The notes under the pieces are model-generated. The model did no database searches and had not been told where the DNA came from. It saw nothing but the letters and a program-made list of their open reading frames with translations. The position numbers and the translations under genes are program-made. From JAJZNI01 sp035624785 (lineage in GTDB: Bacteria > Chloroflexota > Dormibacteria > Aeolococcales > Aeolococcaceae): DNA of 64,000 nucleotides. How positions within the stretch are numbered: position 1 is the first letter of the stretch; every line of letters begins with the position of its first letter. Of this stretch, positions 26,008 to 34,740 are shown piece by piece. The stretch lies in the NCBI GenBank assembly GCA_035624785.1, contig DASPQV010000043.1:1-64000 (forward strand), given 5' to 3'.

Positions 26008-26469
26008 ATGAGCACATCCGACTACCCGCCGAACCCCGGCGCGCCTCCGGGTCAGTACCCAGCCTCTCCTCCCGCCGCCCCGGGCTACACCGGACCGCTC
26101 CAGGGCCCGTCGCAGCCCTACCCTCCACAGCCCGGCTACGGTGCGCCGGCCTACGGCTACCCCCAACCGCCCTATGGCTACGCCCAGCCCCAACCCGGCA
26201 ACGGGATGGCGGTGGCGTCCCTGGTGCTCGGAATCCTCAGCATCGTGCTGTCCTGGGTGCTCTTCCTCGACTGGGTGCTCGCTGTGCTGGCGATCATCTT
26301 CGGAGGTGTCGGAATCTCGACCGCCAACCGCAGGATGGCGGCGGGCAAGGGGATGGCCATCGCCGGCATGGTGCTCGGCATCATCACGATCGCTCTTGGG
26401 GTGATCTTCTGGATCGCTGTGTGGGGAGCCTTCCACACGGTCTGCAGCCAGCCCGGGGTCCGCTGCTGA
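26008..26469 (+). CDS. DUF4190-type membrane protein with Pro/Tyr-rich N-terminus
   Basis: 153 residues. The first 65 are a Pro/Tyr/Gly-rich cytoplasmic tail with PPYGYAQP-type repeats. Two helices follow (VASLVLGILSIVLSWVLF; AGMVLGIITIALGVIFW) separated by GGVGISTANRRMAAGKG, the DUF4190 arrangement frequent in high-GC Gram-positives. ATG 26008 has GGGGGAGAG upstream, and a CATAAT at 25948-25953 may be the -10. Function unknown; it diverges from rplU. Confidence 0.75.
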   Translation: MSTSDYPPNPGAPPGQYPASPPAAPGYTGPLQGPSQPYPPQPGYGAPAYGYPQPPYGYAQPQPGNGMAVASLVLGILSIVLSWVLFLDWVLAVLAIIFGGVGISTANRRMAAGKGMAIAGMVLGIITIALGVIFWIAVWGAFHTVCSQPGVRC

Positions 26470-26608
26470 GCCTCCCGGCGGGGAGTCGCGCCGAGCTGGG
26501 GGGGTGAAGCTCTTGGGCGGCCGTGCCGACCGGCATGGGGGGTACCCAGGCAGCCAATCCCGGGGGTTCTCGCCGAGCCTGCTGGGCGGGATGGGTTCGC
26601 GTCGGGGC

Positions 26609-29041
26609 TCAGACGACCAGGTTGACGACCCGGTCCACCACCGGGATGATCTTGCGCACCCCGCGACCGGCCAGGAACTCCTGGACCCGGGGCTGCGCCA
26701 GGGCGAGCCGGCTGAGCTCCTCGGCCGGAGTGCCAGCGTCGCAATCGAAGGTCGCGCGCAGCTTGCCGTTTACCTGCACGGCGATGGTCACCCGTGGCTC
26801 CGCGGCCAGGTCGGGGTCGTGCTGCGGCCAAGGGGCGAGGTGGACCGAGCCGGCCTCTCCCAAACGCTCCCAGAGCTCCTCGGTGATGTGGGGGGCGAAG
26901 GGCGCGAGCAGCTGGACCAGGGTGCGGGCGTCGATCCGCCGCCCCCGTCCCGCCGCCACGTCGCCGTCGATGCCTCGCTGCAGCTCGTGGAGCGCCGAGA
27001 TCCCGGTGTTGTAGTGGAGCTCCTCGATGGAGCGCTCGACGGCGGCGATGGTGCGGTGGCGGCGGCGTTCGCGCTCCCCGTCACCGGATTCATCCGAGTC
27101 GCAGAGCTGGACGCAGCGCCACACCCGCTCCAGGAAACGGCTCTGCCCCTTCATGCCGTCGTCGTTCCACTCCCCGCCCTCCAGGTACGGGCCCAGGAAC
27201 ATGAGGTAGAGGCGCAGGGTGTCGGCGCCGAAGCGGGCCATGTAGTCATCCGGGTTGATGACGTTGCCCTTGCTCTTCGACATCTTGCCGCGGCCCCCGA
27301 AAGTGAGCAGGCCGTGGGCGCGAAATCGTCGGTATGGCTCGGGGACCGGCACCCAGCCCAGGTCGCAAAGGGCTCGCATCAGGAAGCGCGAGTACATCAG
27401 GTGGAGCACGGCGTGCTCGTGGCCACCGATGTACATGTCGACAGGCAGCCATCGCCAGGTCCGATCGTGGTCCAGCGCCCGGTCGTCGAAGTCCGTCGAC
27501 GGGTAGCGCATGAAATACCAACCCGAGTCCAGGAAGTTGTCGTTGACGTCGGTCTCCCGGCGTGAGGGCTCCCCGCAGATGGGGCAGGGCACGTTGACCC
27601 AATCCGCGGCCTGGGCGAGGGGTGAGACGCCGGTGCCGAGCGGGCGGAAATCCTTGACCTCCGGGAGAAGGACGGGGAGGTCCGCTTCGGGCACCCCCAC
27701 CGGCCCGTGGACCGGGCAGTGGATGATGGGCAGCGGCGGCCCCCAGTAGCGCTGCCGCGAGATGATCCAGTCGCGCAGCCGGAACTGGACGTGGAAGCGG
27801 CCGGCATGGCGGGCCTCCAGCATCTCGACGACGCGGCGCCTGCCGTCCTGCGATGGAGTGCCGTCCAGCGCACCGGAGTTGACCATCGACCCCTCGCCGG
27901 TCCACGGCTCCCGCTCGACGTCGCCGCCCGTGATCACCTCGACGATGGGCAGGCGGTGGGCCCGGGCGAACTGCCAGTCCCGCTCGTCGTGGCCGGGGAC
28001 CGCCATGATCGCGCCGGTACCGTAGGAGCCGAGCACGTAGGGCGCCGCCCACACCGGGAGGTCGGCCCCGGTGAGGGGATGGACGGCGGTGCTGCCCAGG
28101 TCGATCCCCACCGCGAAGTCGGGTTCGGCGTCGGTGGGCGGAAGGCCGCGGCGCCACGCCGCGACCGATTCACGGTGGCCGGCGCCGACGAACTCATCGA
28201 GGTGCGGGTTGTCCGCTCCGATCACCAGGAAGGTGGCGCCATAGAGGGTGTCGGGGCGGGTTGTGAAGACCGTGACGCTGGGTCGAGCACAGCCATCAAG
28301 CCGGAAATCGATCAGGGCCCCCTCGCTGCGACCTATCCAGTTACGCTGAGCCAGCTTGGTCCGCTCGCTCCAGTCCAGGGTCTCGAGGGCGTCCAGCATC
28401 TCCTGCGCGTAATGGGTTGTCTTGATGAACCACTGTTTGAGGAACCTGGTCTCGACCACGCTGCCGCAGCGCTCGCAGCGGCCTCCCACCACCTGCTCGT
28501 CGGCGAGCACGGTGAGGCAGGAGGGGCACCAGTTGACCGGCCCCTGGCGGTGCTCGGCCAGCCCGGCCTTGAAGAGCTGGAGGAAGACCCACTGGGTCCA
28601 GCGGTAGTACCTGGGGTCGGTGGTGTCGACCTCGTGCGACCAGTCGACCCCGAGGCCGAGCCGCTTGAGCTGCTTCTCGCGAAAGTATTCGACGTTGCGG
28701 GCGGTGAGCACGGCAGGGTGCTCGCCCACCTTGATCGCGTAGTTCTCGCTGTGGATGCCGAAGGCGTCGAAGCCGAGCGGCTCGAAGACGTCGTCCCCCC
28801 GCTGGCGCCGGTAGCGGCCGTAGACGTCCACCCCGGTGAAGGCGTAGGCGTTGCCGATGTGCAGCTTCTGCGCCGACGGGTAGGGGAACATCATCAGGCA
28901 GTAGAAGGGGCGCTTGCCGTCCATGTCGGTGCGGTAGGTCTGCCGCTCGGCCCAGATGCGCTGCCACTTCTCGTCGAGCGCGGGCAGGTCGAGACGGTCG
29001 AGGTGAGGTGGTGGTGAATTGGTCACGGCGACGCGCTCCAT
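26609..29041 (-). CDS. leuS: Leucyl-tRNA synthetase
   Basis: Class I aminoacyl-tRNA synthetase, 810 residues. The nucleotide site has PYPSAQKLHIGN near residues 54-64 (HIGN for HIGH) and GKMSKSKGNV in the C-terminal half. The CP1 editing domain shows VFTTRPDTLYGATF and GTGAIMAVPGHDERD with the proofreading Asp. Zinc-type Cys pairs occur in NWCPSC...CERCG and in PCPICG. WNDDGMKG and the anticodon-binding helices complete the protein. ATG 29041 (MERVAVTN) was preferred; a TTG 36 nt upstream or a GTG 15 nt downstream are possible. Confidence 0.95.
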   Translation of the reverse strand: MERVAVTNSPPPHLDRLDLPALDEKWQRIWAERQTYRTDMDGKRPFYCLMMFPYPSAQKLHIGNAYAFTGVDVYGRYRRQRGDDVFEPLGFDAFGIHSENYAIKVGEHPAVLTARNVEYFREKQLKRLGLGVDWSHEVDTTDPRYYRWTQWVFLQLFKAGLAEHRQGPVNWCPSCLTVLADEQVVGGRCERCGSVVETRFLKQWFIKTTHYAQEMLDALETLDWSERTKLAQRNWIGRSEGALIDFRLDGCARPSVTVFTTRPDTLYGATFLVIGADNPHLDEFVGAGHRESVAAWRRGLPPTDAEPDFAVGIDLGSTAVHPLTGADLPVWAAPYVLGSYGTGAIMAVPGHDERDWQFARAHRLPIVEVITGGDVEREPWTGEGSMVNSGALDGTPSQDGRRRVVEMLEARHAGRFHVQFRLRDWIISRQRYWGPPLPIIHCPVHGPVGVPEADLPVLLPEVKDFRPLGTGVSPLAQAADWVNVPCPICGEPSRRETDVNDNFLDSGWYFMRYPSTDFDDRALDHDRTWRWLPVDMYIGGHEHAVLHLMYSRFLMRALCDLGWVPVPEPYRRFRAHGLLTFGGRGKMSKSKGNVINPDDYMARFGADTLRLYLMFLGPYLEGGEWNDDGMKGQSRFLERVWRCVQLCDSDESGDGERERRRHRTIAAVERSIEELHYNTGISALHELQRGIDGDVAAGRGRRIDARTLVQLLAPFAPHITEELWERLGEAGSVHLAPWPQHDPDLAAEPRVTIAVQVNGKLRATFDCDAGTPAEELSRLALAQPRVQEFLAGRGVRKIIPVVDRVVNLVV

Positions 29042-29141
29042 GGGATGGCACAGAGTACCGCGTCGCGATGCCAGCAACGGCGGCTGCCAGCAGGGGCCGT
29101 CAGCCGCCCACGCCCGGGTGCTGACGCTCCGCGCCGGTTGC

Positions 29142-29147
29142 TAGCGT
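29142..29147 (+). promoter_or_regulatory. -10-like TAGCGT directly before the deacetylase
   Basis: TTGC-TAGCGT (extended -10 form) ends 6 nt before GTG 29154, the spacing of a leaderless start, and no Shine-Dalgarno separates them. Confidence 0.45.
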
Positions 29148-29153
29148 AGCGAT

Positions 29154-30527
29154 GTGACCTCAGCACAGAGCGCCCGCAGCCTGGCCCTGGCCTTGGGGGC
29201 AGTGCTCCTGGCAGCGTGCTCGTCGACGCCCGCCGCCAGCCGGACCTCGCAGCCGTCCGGCTCCTCTTCCACACCCCCCGGCTCCCCGGCGGGGGTGGGA
29301 GCGCCGGCGACGCCCTCCGCCACTCCCGCGCCCGTGCCTGCGGAGGTGACCACCCTGGCCCAGCGCTTCGCCGAGCAGACGGGGAGCGGCGAATGGGACG
29401 GCCAGTGGGGCGAGCTGGCGCCCCAGGCGCAGGCGCTCTGGCCCAGCGAGACCGCCCGGACCGCAATGCTCAGCGCCAAGTTCTCGGCTGACCCCATCGG
29501 CTCGGTCACCCTGGGCCCGCCGGTCGGGGACACCACCTGGTACGACCCCGAGAGCCCGGCGGTGTCGGTGTCCCACGCCTGGCGCTTCCCGGTGACCGTC
29601 AGCTTCACCGACCCGGAGGCGGTGCAGCCCCCGGGGGCGGCCAGCCTCTTCTCGATGACCTCGATCTCGGTGGTGGACACCTCGGGGACGGCGCAGGTGG
29701 TGGGCGAGGGACCGGCCTCGCTGGACGCGCCGGTGGTCCTGCCTGCCAGTGTCACCCCCCACCGGGTTCAGGTGCCGCTCTTCATGTACCACCTGGTCGA
29801 GAACCAGACCCCCCAGCGAAGCGCCTACGGCGGCAACACCTACGGGTGGCAGATCGACGTGGGCCTGACCACCCTGACCAGCCAGTTCCAGGCGGAGATG
29901 GCCTACGCGCATTCCATCGGAGCGACCAGCATCTCCCTGCCGCACCTGGCTGACGCCCTCCTCTACGGTCTGCCGCTCCCACCCCACTCCTTGGTGATCA
30001 CCTTCGACGACGGCCGGAGCAGCCAGTGGTCCGACGCCGTGCCCATCCTGCGCCAGTACGGCTTCACCGCCGTGTTCTTCCCCTGCACCTCCCTGGTCGG
30101 CGGCAACTACGGACCGCAGCACTACATGACGGCGGCGCAGCTCCGCGACCTGGCCGCCACCGGGTTCTCCTTCGGAGACCACACCCTCAACGACCAGACG
30201 GCGCTCTGGAGCGCCTCGACCGCCTCTCTCACCACTCTGACCGAGCAGAGCAAGAGCGTTCTCGAGGCGCTGACGGGCCAGCCCATCCAGTTCATCGCCT
30301 ACAGCGGGCCATGGCCCAAGTCCTGGCCGCAGTCCGGCCCGGGGGGAGTCCAGGAGGCCGCCTTGTTCCGAACCCTCCAGAGCTTCGGCTACCTGGGCGG
30401 GCTGCAGGACCTGACCTTCGACACCGCCACGGACATCAGCACCCAGCTCCTCCAACTCCCCCGAGTCCGGGTGGGCCTGGGGGTGACGACCGCGGGCTGG
30501 GGCAGCTTCGTCCAGAAGGCGCAATAG
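29154..30527 (+). CDS. Polysaccharide-deacetylase-like lipoprotein with altered metal motif
   Basis: 457-residue lipoprotein; the lipobox LAAC is near residues 19-22, followed by a Ser/Pro linker. Residues 70-190 are a beta-rich domain of unknown type. The NodB domain begins at about residue 205 with PLFMYHLVENQ, has the TFDDGRS motif near 283-287 (catalytic Asp and first metal Asp) and GDHTLND near 341. The canonical second motif is HTxxH; here the second His is Asp, so the zinc triad is incomplete. It may be inactive, use different metal ligands or bind rather than cleave glycans. GTG start; monocistronic. Confidence 0.8.
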   Translation: MTSAQSARSLALALGAVLLAACSSTPAASRTSQPSGSSSTPPGSPAGVGAPATPSATPAPVPAEVTTLAQRFAEQTGSGEWDGQWGELAPQAQALWPSETARTAMLSAKFSADPIGSVTLGPPVGDTTWYDPESPAVSVSHAWRFPVTVSFTDPEAVQPPGAASLFSMTSISVVDTSGTAQVVGEGPASLDAPVVLPASVTPHRVQVPLFMYHLVENQTPQRSAYGGNTYGWQIDVGLTTLTSQFQAEMAYAHSIGATSISLPHLADALLYGLPLPPHSLVITFDDGRSSQWSDAVPILRQYGFTAVFFPCTSLVGGNYGPQHYMTAAQLRDLAATGFSFGDHTLNDQTALWSASTASLTTLTEQSKSVLEALTGQPIQFIAYSGPWPKSWPQSGPGGVQEAALFRTLQSFGYLGGLQDLTFDTATDISTQLLQLPRVRVGLGVTTAGWGSFVQKAQ

Positions 30528-30975
30528 GCCGGCCGGGCAGGCCGCCCGGGCCCATCGCCGGGGGTCCAGGGGGTTGGCTCCCCGCACCACCACAATCCTG
30601 TCGTGGTGCAGATAGATCCCCCACGCGCGTGATATCTGCATCCCCCACCCCGGTGAATCACCGGCAGAGCCCGCAAACGTCACTGAAATCGAAGCCAAAT
30701 CAGCAGCCAGCGGGTGACACCTGCGTCTTTGCCGTTGGGATCGCGCCCACCAGCATGTCGAGTGCGGGCCGGCAGCCCGCTCACGGAAGCTCCGGCCCCC
30801 GCCGCCGCCTTTCCGGGACACGACAGACGTGAGGTGCACGTGATGTCCAACGGCTGGGGCTGATCCACTCGAAGTCCTCATCCCCTGAAGGCGGGCTGCC
30901 GCGTTGCGACCTGGGGCGGCGCCCGCCTTCCCCAATCGCGGCGACCCCCCGGATGCCGAGCTGAGACCCGATTCG
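30528..30975. other. 448-bp gene-free interval with short inverted repeats
   Basis: No credible ORF. A hairpin CACCAC-x-ACA / TGT-x-GTGGTG spans 30585-30608, 58 bp after the deacetylase stop, and may be its terminator. TGCAGATA (30607-30614) is mirrored by TATCTGCA (30633-30640). ATCCCCCAC occurs twice (30616 and 30640). The rest up to the MFS start shows nothing I can assign. Confidence 0.5.
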
Positions 30976-32274
30976 ATGAGCACATTCACCTCCAGGGCCG
31001 CGATGAGCGAGACCCGGGCCCGCCGTCTGAGGCTCGCGAGCCCGTCGGCTCGCTACGTGACCGGGCGGGCCATCTCGAACGTCGGTGACTGGCTGACCAC
31101 CATCGCGGTGGCGGTCTCGCTCTGGAGCCTGACCCAGAGCGTCACGGCACCTGCGATGGCGATTCTCCTCCGGGTCGCGCCGCGGCCCCTGGGTACGCTC
31201 GCCGGCGGACATGTCTCGGACCGCCTGGGACCGCTGCGCACCCTGATGACCCTCAACCTGGGCCGCGCCGCCGCCACCGGGCTGCTGGCAGCGGCGATCG
31301 GCGCGCGCGCCATCCCACTGATGCTCCTGCTGCTGGTCATCAGCCAGGCCGCCGGAGCCGCCGCTCAGCCCGCCGGTCAGGCCGCGGTGCCTCGCCTGGT
31401 TCCCCCCCACTCGGTGGCGCGCCTCAACGCTGCCCTGGGCGCCGTGGACGCGACCGCGCTGGTGGCCGGACCGGGGGTCGCGGCCGCCCTCCTCACCCTG
31501 GCAAGCCCGCTCGGTCTGGTCGCCCCGGTGGGGCTGGTGGCGGCGGACGCGGTCTCCTTCCTGGTGCTCGCAGGGCTCCTGCTCACGCTGCGTCCCGTCT
31601 CATCCGGCGCGGAAACCGCGGCCGCGATGGGGGAGCCGACCCGGCCCCGAGCCGGCGAGCCGGCCGCGCAGCCCGGCGGTCGGGAATGGGCGGGCCTCGG
31701 GCTGATGCTCCGCCGGCCCTTCGCCCGCCAGCTCTCCCTTGCCCAGCTGGGCATCTTCGCCACCATCACCGCGCTCCAGGCCGTGCTCCCCGCGGCGTCC
31801 GCTCAGCGCTTCGGCAGCGCCGATGCGATCGGGTGGATCTACGCGGCGGTGGGGATGGGTAACGCGGTCGGTGCCACCGCGCTGCTGCGCACCCGGCACC
31901 GGGGCCTCGGACCTCAGGCCCTGGGAGTGCTCACGGTCCTCGAGCTGATCCCGCTGGGCGCCTTCGCCCTGGTCAGCGCATTCTGGGCCGACGTGCTGCT
32001 GGCCGGCGTGAGCGGCCTTGCCTCCGCTCCCTACGAGATCCTGGCGGCGAGCGAGCTGGCGCGAACCGTGCGCGCCGATCGCCTGGGGCGTGTCAACGGC
32101 GCCGTGTGGCTCTTCGGCTACACGGGGATGCTGGCCGGCGGCATCGCGGCCGTGACCCTGGCCACCCGGCTGGGCTGGGCCAGCACCCTCATGCTGGTCT
32201 GGTTCTGCGGAGCCGTCGCCCTCGTGGCCGGCTGGGCCCGGCCCCGGCGGCGGTTATCGGTGGTGCCGGCATGA
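30976..32274 (+). CDS. MFS transporter (drug/siderophore-efflux type)
   Basis: 432 residues with about 12 hydrophobic helices. Loop 2-3 has GGHVSDRLGPLRTLM, the major facilitator G-x-x-x-D-R-x-x-R signature, and TM1 begins ISNVGDWLTTIAVAV, as in the EntS/MFS_3 group. ATG 30976 (MSTFTSRAAM) was taken as the start because the longer frame begins in a Pro-rich leader. It is followed 76 bp later by a two-component pair on the same strand. The substrate is unknown. Confidence 0.82.
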   Translation: MSTFTSRAAMSETRARRLRLASPSARYVTGRAISNVGDWLTTIAVAVSLWSLTQSVTAPAMAILLRVAPRPLGTLAGGHVSDRLGPLRTLMTLNLGRAAATGLLAAAIGARAIPLMLLLLVISQAAGAAAQPAGQAAVPRLVPPHSVARLNAALGAVDATALVAGPGVAAALLTLASPLGLVAPVGLVAADAVSFLVLAGLLLTLRPVSSGAETAAAMGEPTRPRAGEPAAQPGGREWAGLGLMLRRPFARQLSLAQLGIFATITALQAVLPAASAQRFGSADAIGWIYAAVGMGNAVGATALLRTRHRGLGPQALGVLTVLELIPLGAFALVSAFWADVLLAGVSGLASAPYEILAASELARTVRADRLGRVNGAVWLFGYTGMLAGGIAAVTLATRLGWASTLMLVWFCGAVALVAGWARPRRRLSVVPA

Positions 32275-32350
32275 CCGCCTCCAGGAGCCTGGGCGTTTGG
32301 GTCACGGACTGCCGGCTCCGACGGGCGCCGGCATATCCTTGGGAAGCCCC

Positions 32351-33076
32351 ATGAGCGAGGAGCCGTTGGCGAGCCAATCGGTCAGCACCGAGAACCGGGT
32401 GATCCGGCTGCTCATCGTCGAGGATCACCAGATGTTTGCCGAGGCGCTCGCCCGCGCCCTCCAGGACGAGCCGGACATGAGGGTGGCGGCGATCTGCCGG
32501 CGCCTCGAGGACGCCCGCGAGTACCTGCGCAACGAGCAGGTCGACGTGGTGCTGATGGACTACCAGATGCCCGACGGGGACGGGGTGGCGGCGGCCCACT
32601 ACATCCGCGAGGAGCACCCCCGGACCAGGGTGCTGGTGGTCAGCGCCGCCGAGGAGAAGGAGGTGCTGAGCGAGGCCTTGGAGGCCGGCTGCAGCGGTTT
32701 CGTGGGCAAGTCCGAGAGCCTCGTGCACCTGCCCAGTGCGATCCGCGGAGCCGTTGTGGGCAACATCGCGCTCTCGCCGGGGATGGCCGCCAAGCTGATG
32801 GGGCCGTCAAGGTCGAGCTTCGGTGACGAGCTGACGCCGCGAGAGCTCGCCGTGCTTCGGCTCCTCGCCCAGGGCCGGAGCAGCTCCGAGATCGCCCACG
32901 AGCTCTTCATGAGCGAATCGACGGTGCGCAACAAGCTCTCCCGGATCAACTCCAAGCTCGACACCCACTCCAAGCTGGAGGCGGTCGCCAAGGGGCTCCG
33001 CCTCGGACTCGTGGAGATCGACCCGGATGGCCCGGACCGGCCGCGAATCGTGGCCGTGCCCCGGCCACCGACCTGA
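32351..33076 (+). CDS. NarL/LuxR-type response regulator
   Basis: Receiver domain with LLIVEDHQMFAEAL, phospho-acceptor Asp in DVVLMDYQMPDGDG, conserved Ser in VVSAAEE and Lys in FVGKSESL. A LuxR C-terminal helix-turn-helix follows (LTPRELAVLRLLAQGRSSSE; SESTVRNKLSRINSKL). 241 residues from ATG 32351, including a short extra N-terminal arm. It precedes its likely cognate sensor kinase by 30 bp in the same direction. Confidence 0.92.
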   Translation: MSEEPLASQSVSTENRVIRLLIVEDHQMFAEALARALQDEPDMRVAAICRRLEDAREYLRNEQVDVVLMDYQMPDGDGVAAAHYIREEHPRTRVLVVSAAEEKEVLSEALEAGCSGFVGKSESLVHLPSAIRGAVVGNIALSPGMAAKLMGPSRSSFGDELTPRELAVLRLLAQGRSSSEIAHELFMSESTVRNKLSRINSKLDTHSKLEAVAKGLRLGLVEIDPDGPDRPRIVAVPRPPT

Positions 33077-33106
33077 GCTGCGGGCCCCCCGACGGCAATC
33101 TGAGCC

Positions 33107-34576
33107 ATGACCGGCAACCAGGGCTCGCGGGGACGCGGGGGAGCCCTGCACAGGCTGGCCGGCCAGCTGCCGCGGGTGCCCCCGGAACCCCCGTCGGAAC
33201 CCGTCCGGTACACGCCTGCCCTGGTGCTCTACGTTGGGGTCGTGGTCGCCGGCGCCACGGCGGCGGCGGCCCTGACGGTCAGACCTCCCTTCGATGGTCC
33301 GCTCCTCGCCCTCGGCGGGTGCGCCGTCGTGCTCCTGGCGGCCGGCGCCGTGCGGGCACTTTCCGGTGTGACCAGCCACTGGTCGGCCTCGATCTTCGCC
33401 CACCTGGGGCTGAGCCTGGCCGCCGGGCCGGTGGGAGCCCTGGTGGCCGCCGGCGCCGAGATGGCGGGAACCGAGCTGCGCCTGCACGCCGGCTGGTTCA
33501 GAGGCGCCTTCAACACAGCCCACGATTTCCTGGGGAATCTCGCAGGCTGGGCCGTCTTCAACGCCATCACCGGGGGCCGGCTTAGCCTGAGCATCGGGTT
33601 GCTGGCCGGGCTCGCCGCCGGCGCGAGCCAGTACGTCATCAACTTCGGGCTGCTTGCGATCGTCCAGCGGCTCACCCAACCCGACTTGCGGCTCGCCATC
33701 TACCTTGGCCAGAACGTGGCCAACATCCTCCCCTACCACCTGGGGGCCGGGTTCACGGCCTTCGGCGGGGTGGTGCTGGTGAGAAGGCTGGGCGCGGGAG
33801 GATTCGTCCTCCTTCTGGTCCCCGTCCTGCTGCTCCAGCTCTTCCTCCTGGTGCTGGCGTCCCGAACCCGCGCTGCCCAGGTGGAGCGTGAAGCCCACCT
33901 CCGGGAGCGGGAGCTTCTGCTTCGCCAGGCGCTGGAGGCCTCCGACGCCGAGCGCCGGCGGATCGCCCGCAACCTCCACGACGGTGTGGTCCAGGACCTC
34001 GCCGCCGTCACCCTGGGGCTGCGGGTGCGCGCCGAGACCGGCGCCATCACCGCCGGCGCCATGCTGACCGCGGCGGACACGACCGCTGAGGCGATTGCCG
34101 AGCTGCGCACCCTGCTCCGCGAGATCGCTCCTCCGGATCTGCAGGAGGTGGGCCTGCCGGCGGTCCTCGACGACCTGGCCGAACCGCTGCGGGAGCAGGG
34201 TGTCGAGGTGAGCATCAGCGTGGCCGACGCGGTCGACGGCGTGCGGGGCGCGGCCCTGGACGCTGCTTTCCGGATCGCCCAGGAGGCCCTGCGCAACGTC
34301 GCCGAGCACGCCCGAGCCCGGAGCGTCCGGGTCGAGGTGAGCCGGCTGGACGGCAGCCTGCGTCTCGAGATCGCCGATGACGGGGTGGGTTTCTCCGCCG
34401 ACCAGCGGCGGGAGCGCGCCGAGGCGGGTCACCTCGGCCTCCGGCTGCTGCACGATCTAGCCCGCGAGGCGGGCGGTGAGCTGGCCGTGGTATCGGAGCC
34501 GAGCCAGGGCACCACCCTTCGCGCGGAGCTGCCCCTCGTGACCCCGCTGCCGGGTGACCCGGCGCGTCGAGGGTGA
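33107..34576 (+). CDS. Sensor histidine kinase (HPK7/NarL type)
   Basis: 489 residues. The N-terminal 250 residues hold six to seven membrane helices including an MASE-like sensory region, followed by a coiled linker (REAHLRERELLLRQALEAS). The H-box is RRRIARNLHDGVVQDLAAV with His near residue 290. The ATPase has the N-box EEALRNVAEHA and the G1 DDGVGFS and GHLGLRLL motifs. It pairs with the response regulator directly upstream. The ligand is unknown. Confidence 0.92.
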   Translation: MTGNQGSRGRGGALHRLAGQLPRVPPEPPSEPVRYTPALVLYVGVVVAGATAAAALTVRPPFDGPLLALGGCAVVLLAAGAVRALSGVTSHWSASIFAHLGLSLAAGPVGALVAAGAEMAGTELRLHAGWFRGAFNTAHDFLGNLAGWAVFNAITGGRLSLSIGLLAGLAAGASQYVINFGLLAIVQRLTQPDLRLAIYLGQNVANILPYHLGAGFTAFGGVVLVRRLGAGGFVLLLVPVLLLQLFLLVLASRTRAAQVEREAHLRERELLLRQALEASDAERRRIARNLHDGVVQDLAAVTLGLRVRAETGAITAGAMLTAADTTAEAIAELRTLLREIAPPDLQEVGLPAVLDDLAEPLREQGVEVSISVADAVDGVRGAALDAAFRIAQEALRNVAEHARARSVRVEVSRLDGSLRLEIADDGVGFSADQRRERAEAGHLGLRLLHDLAREAGGELAVVSEPSQGTTLRAELPLVTPLPGDPARRG

Positions 34577-34740
34577 CGTTCTGTCTCGCGCGGGGGCGCT
34601 GAGACCGGGCCGGAATCCTGCCGCGATCGTGCCCGCCGTCGAGCGCAGCGGCTGCGCCATCCGGCACCGGCTCCACGGCCAGAACTTCCGGACCGGCACG
34701 CCGCTCCTGCTCATCCCCGATTGGGGGTGGCGGTGGCGGG

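Noticed and set aside
29160..30989. 609-codon minus-strand ORF
   Set aside because: Antisense of the deacetylase gene; no motif.
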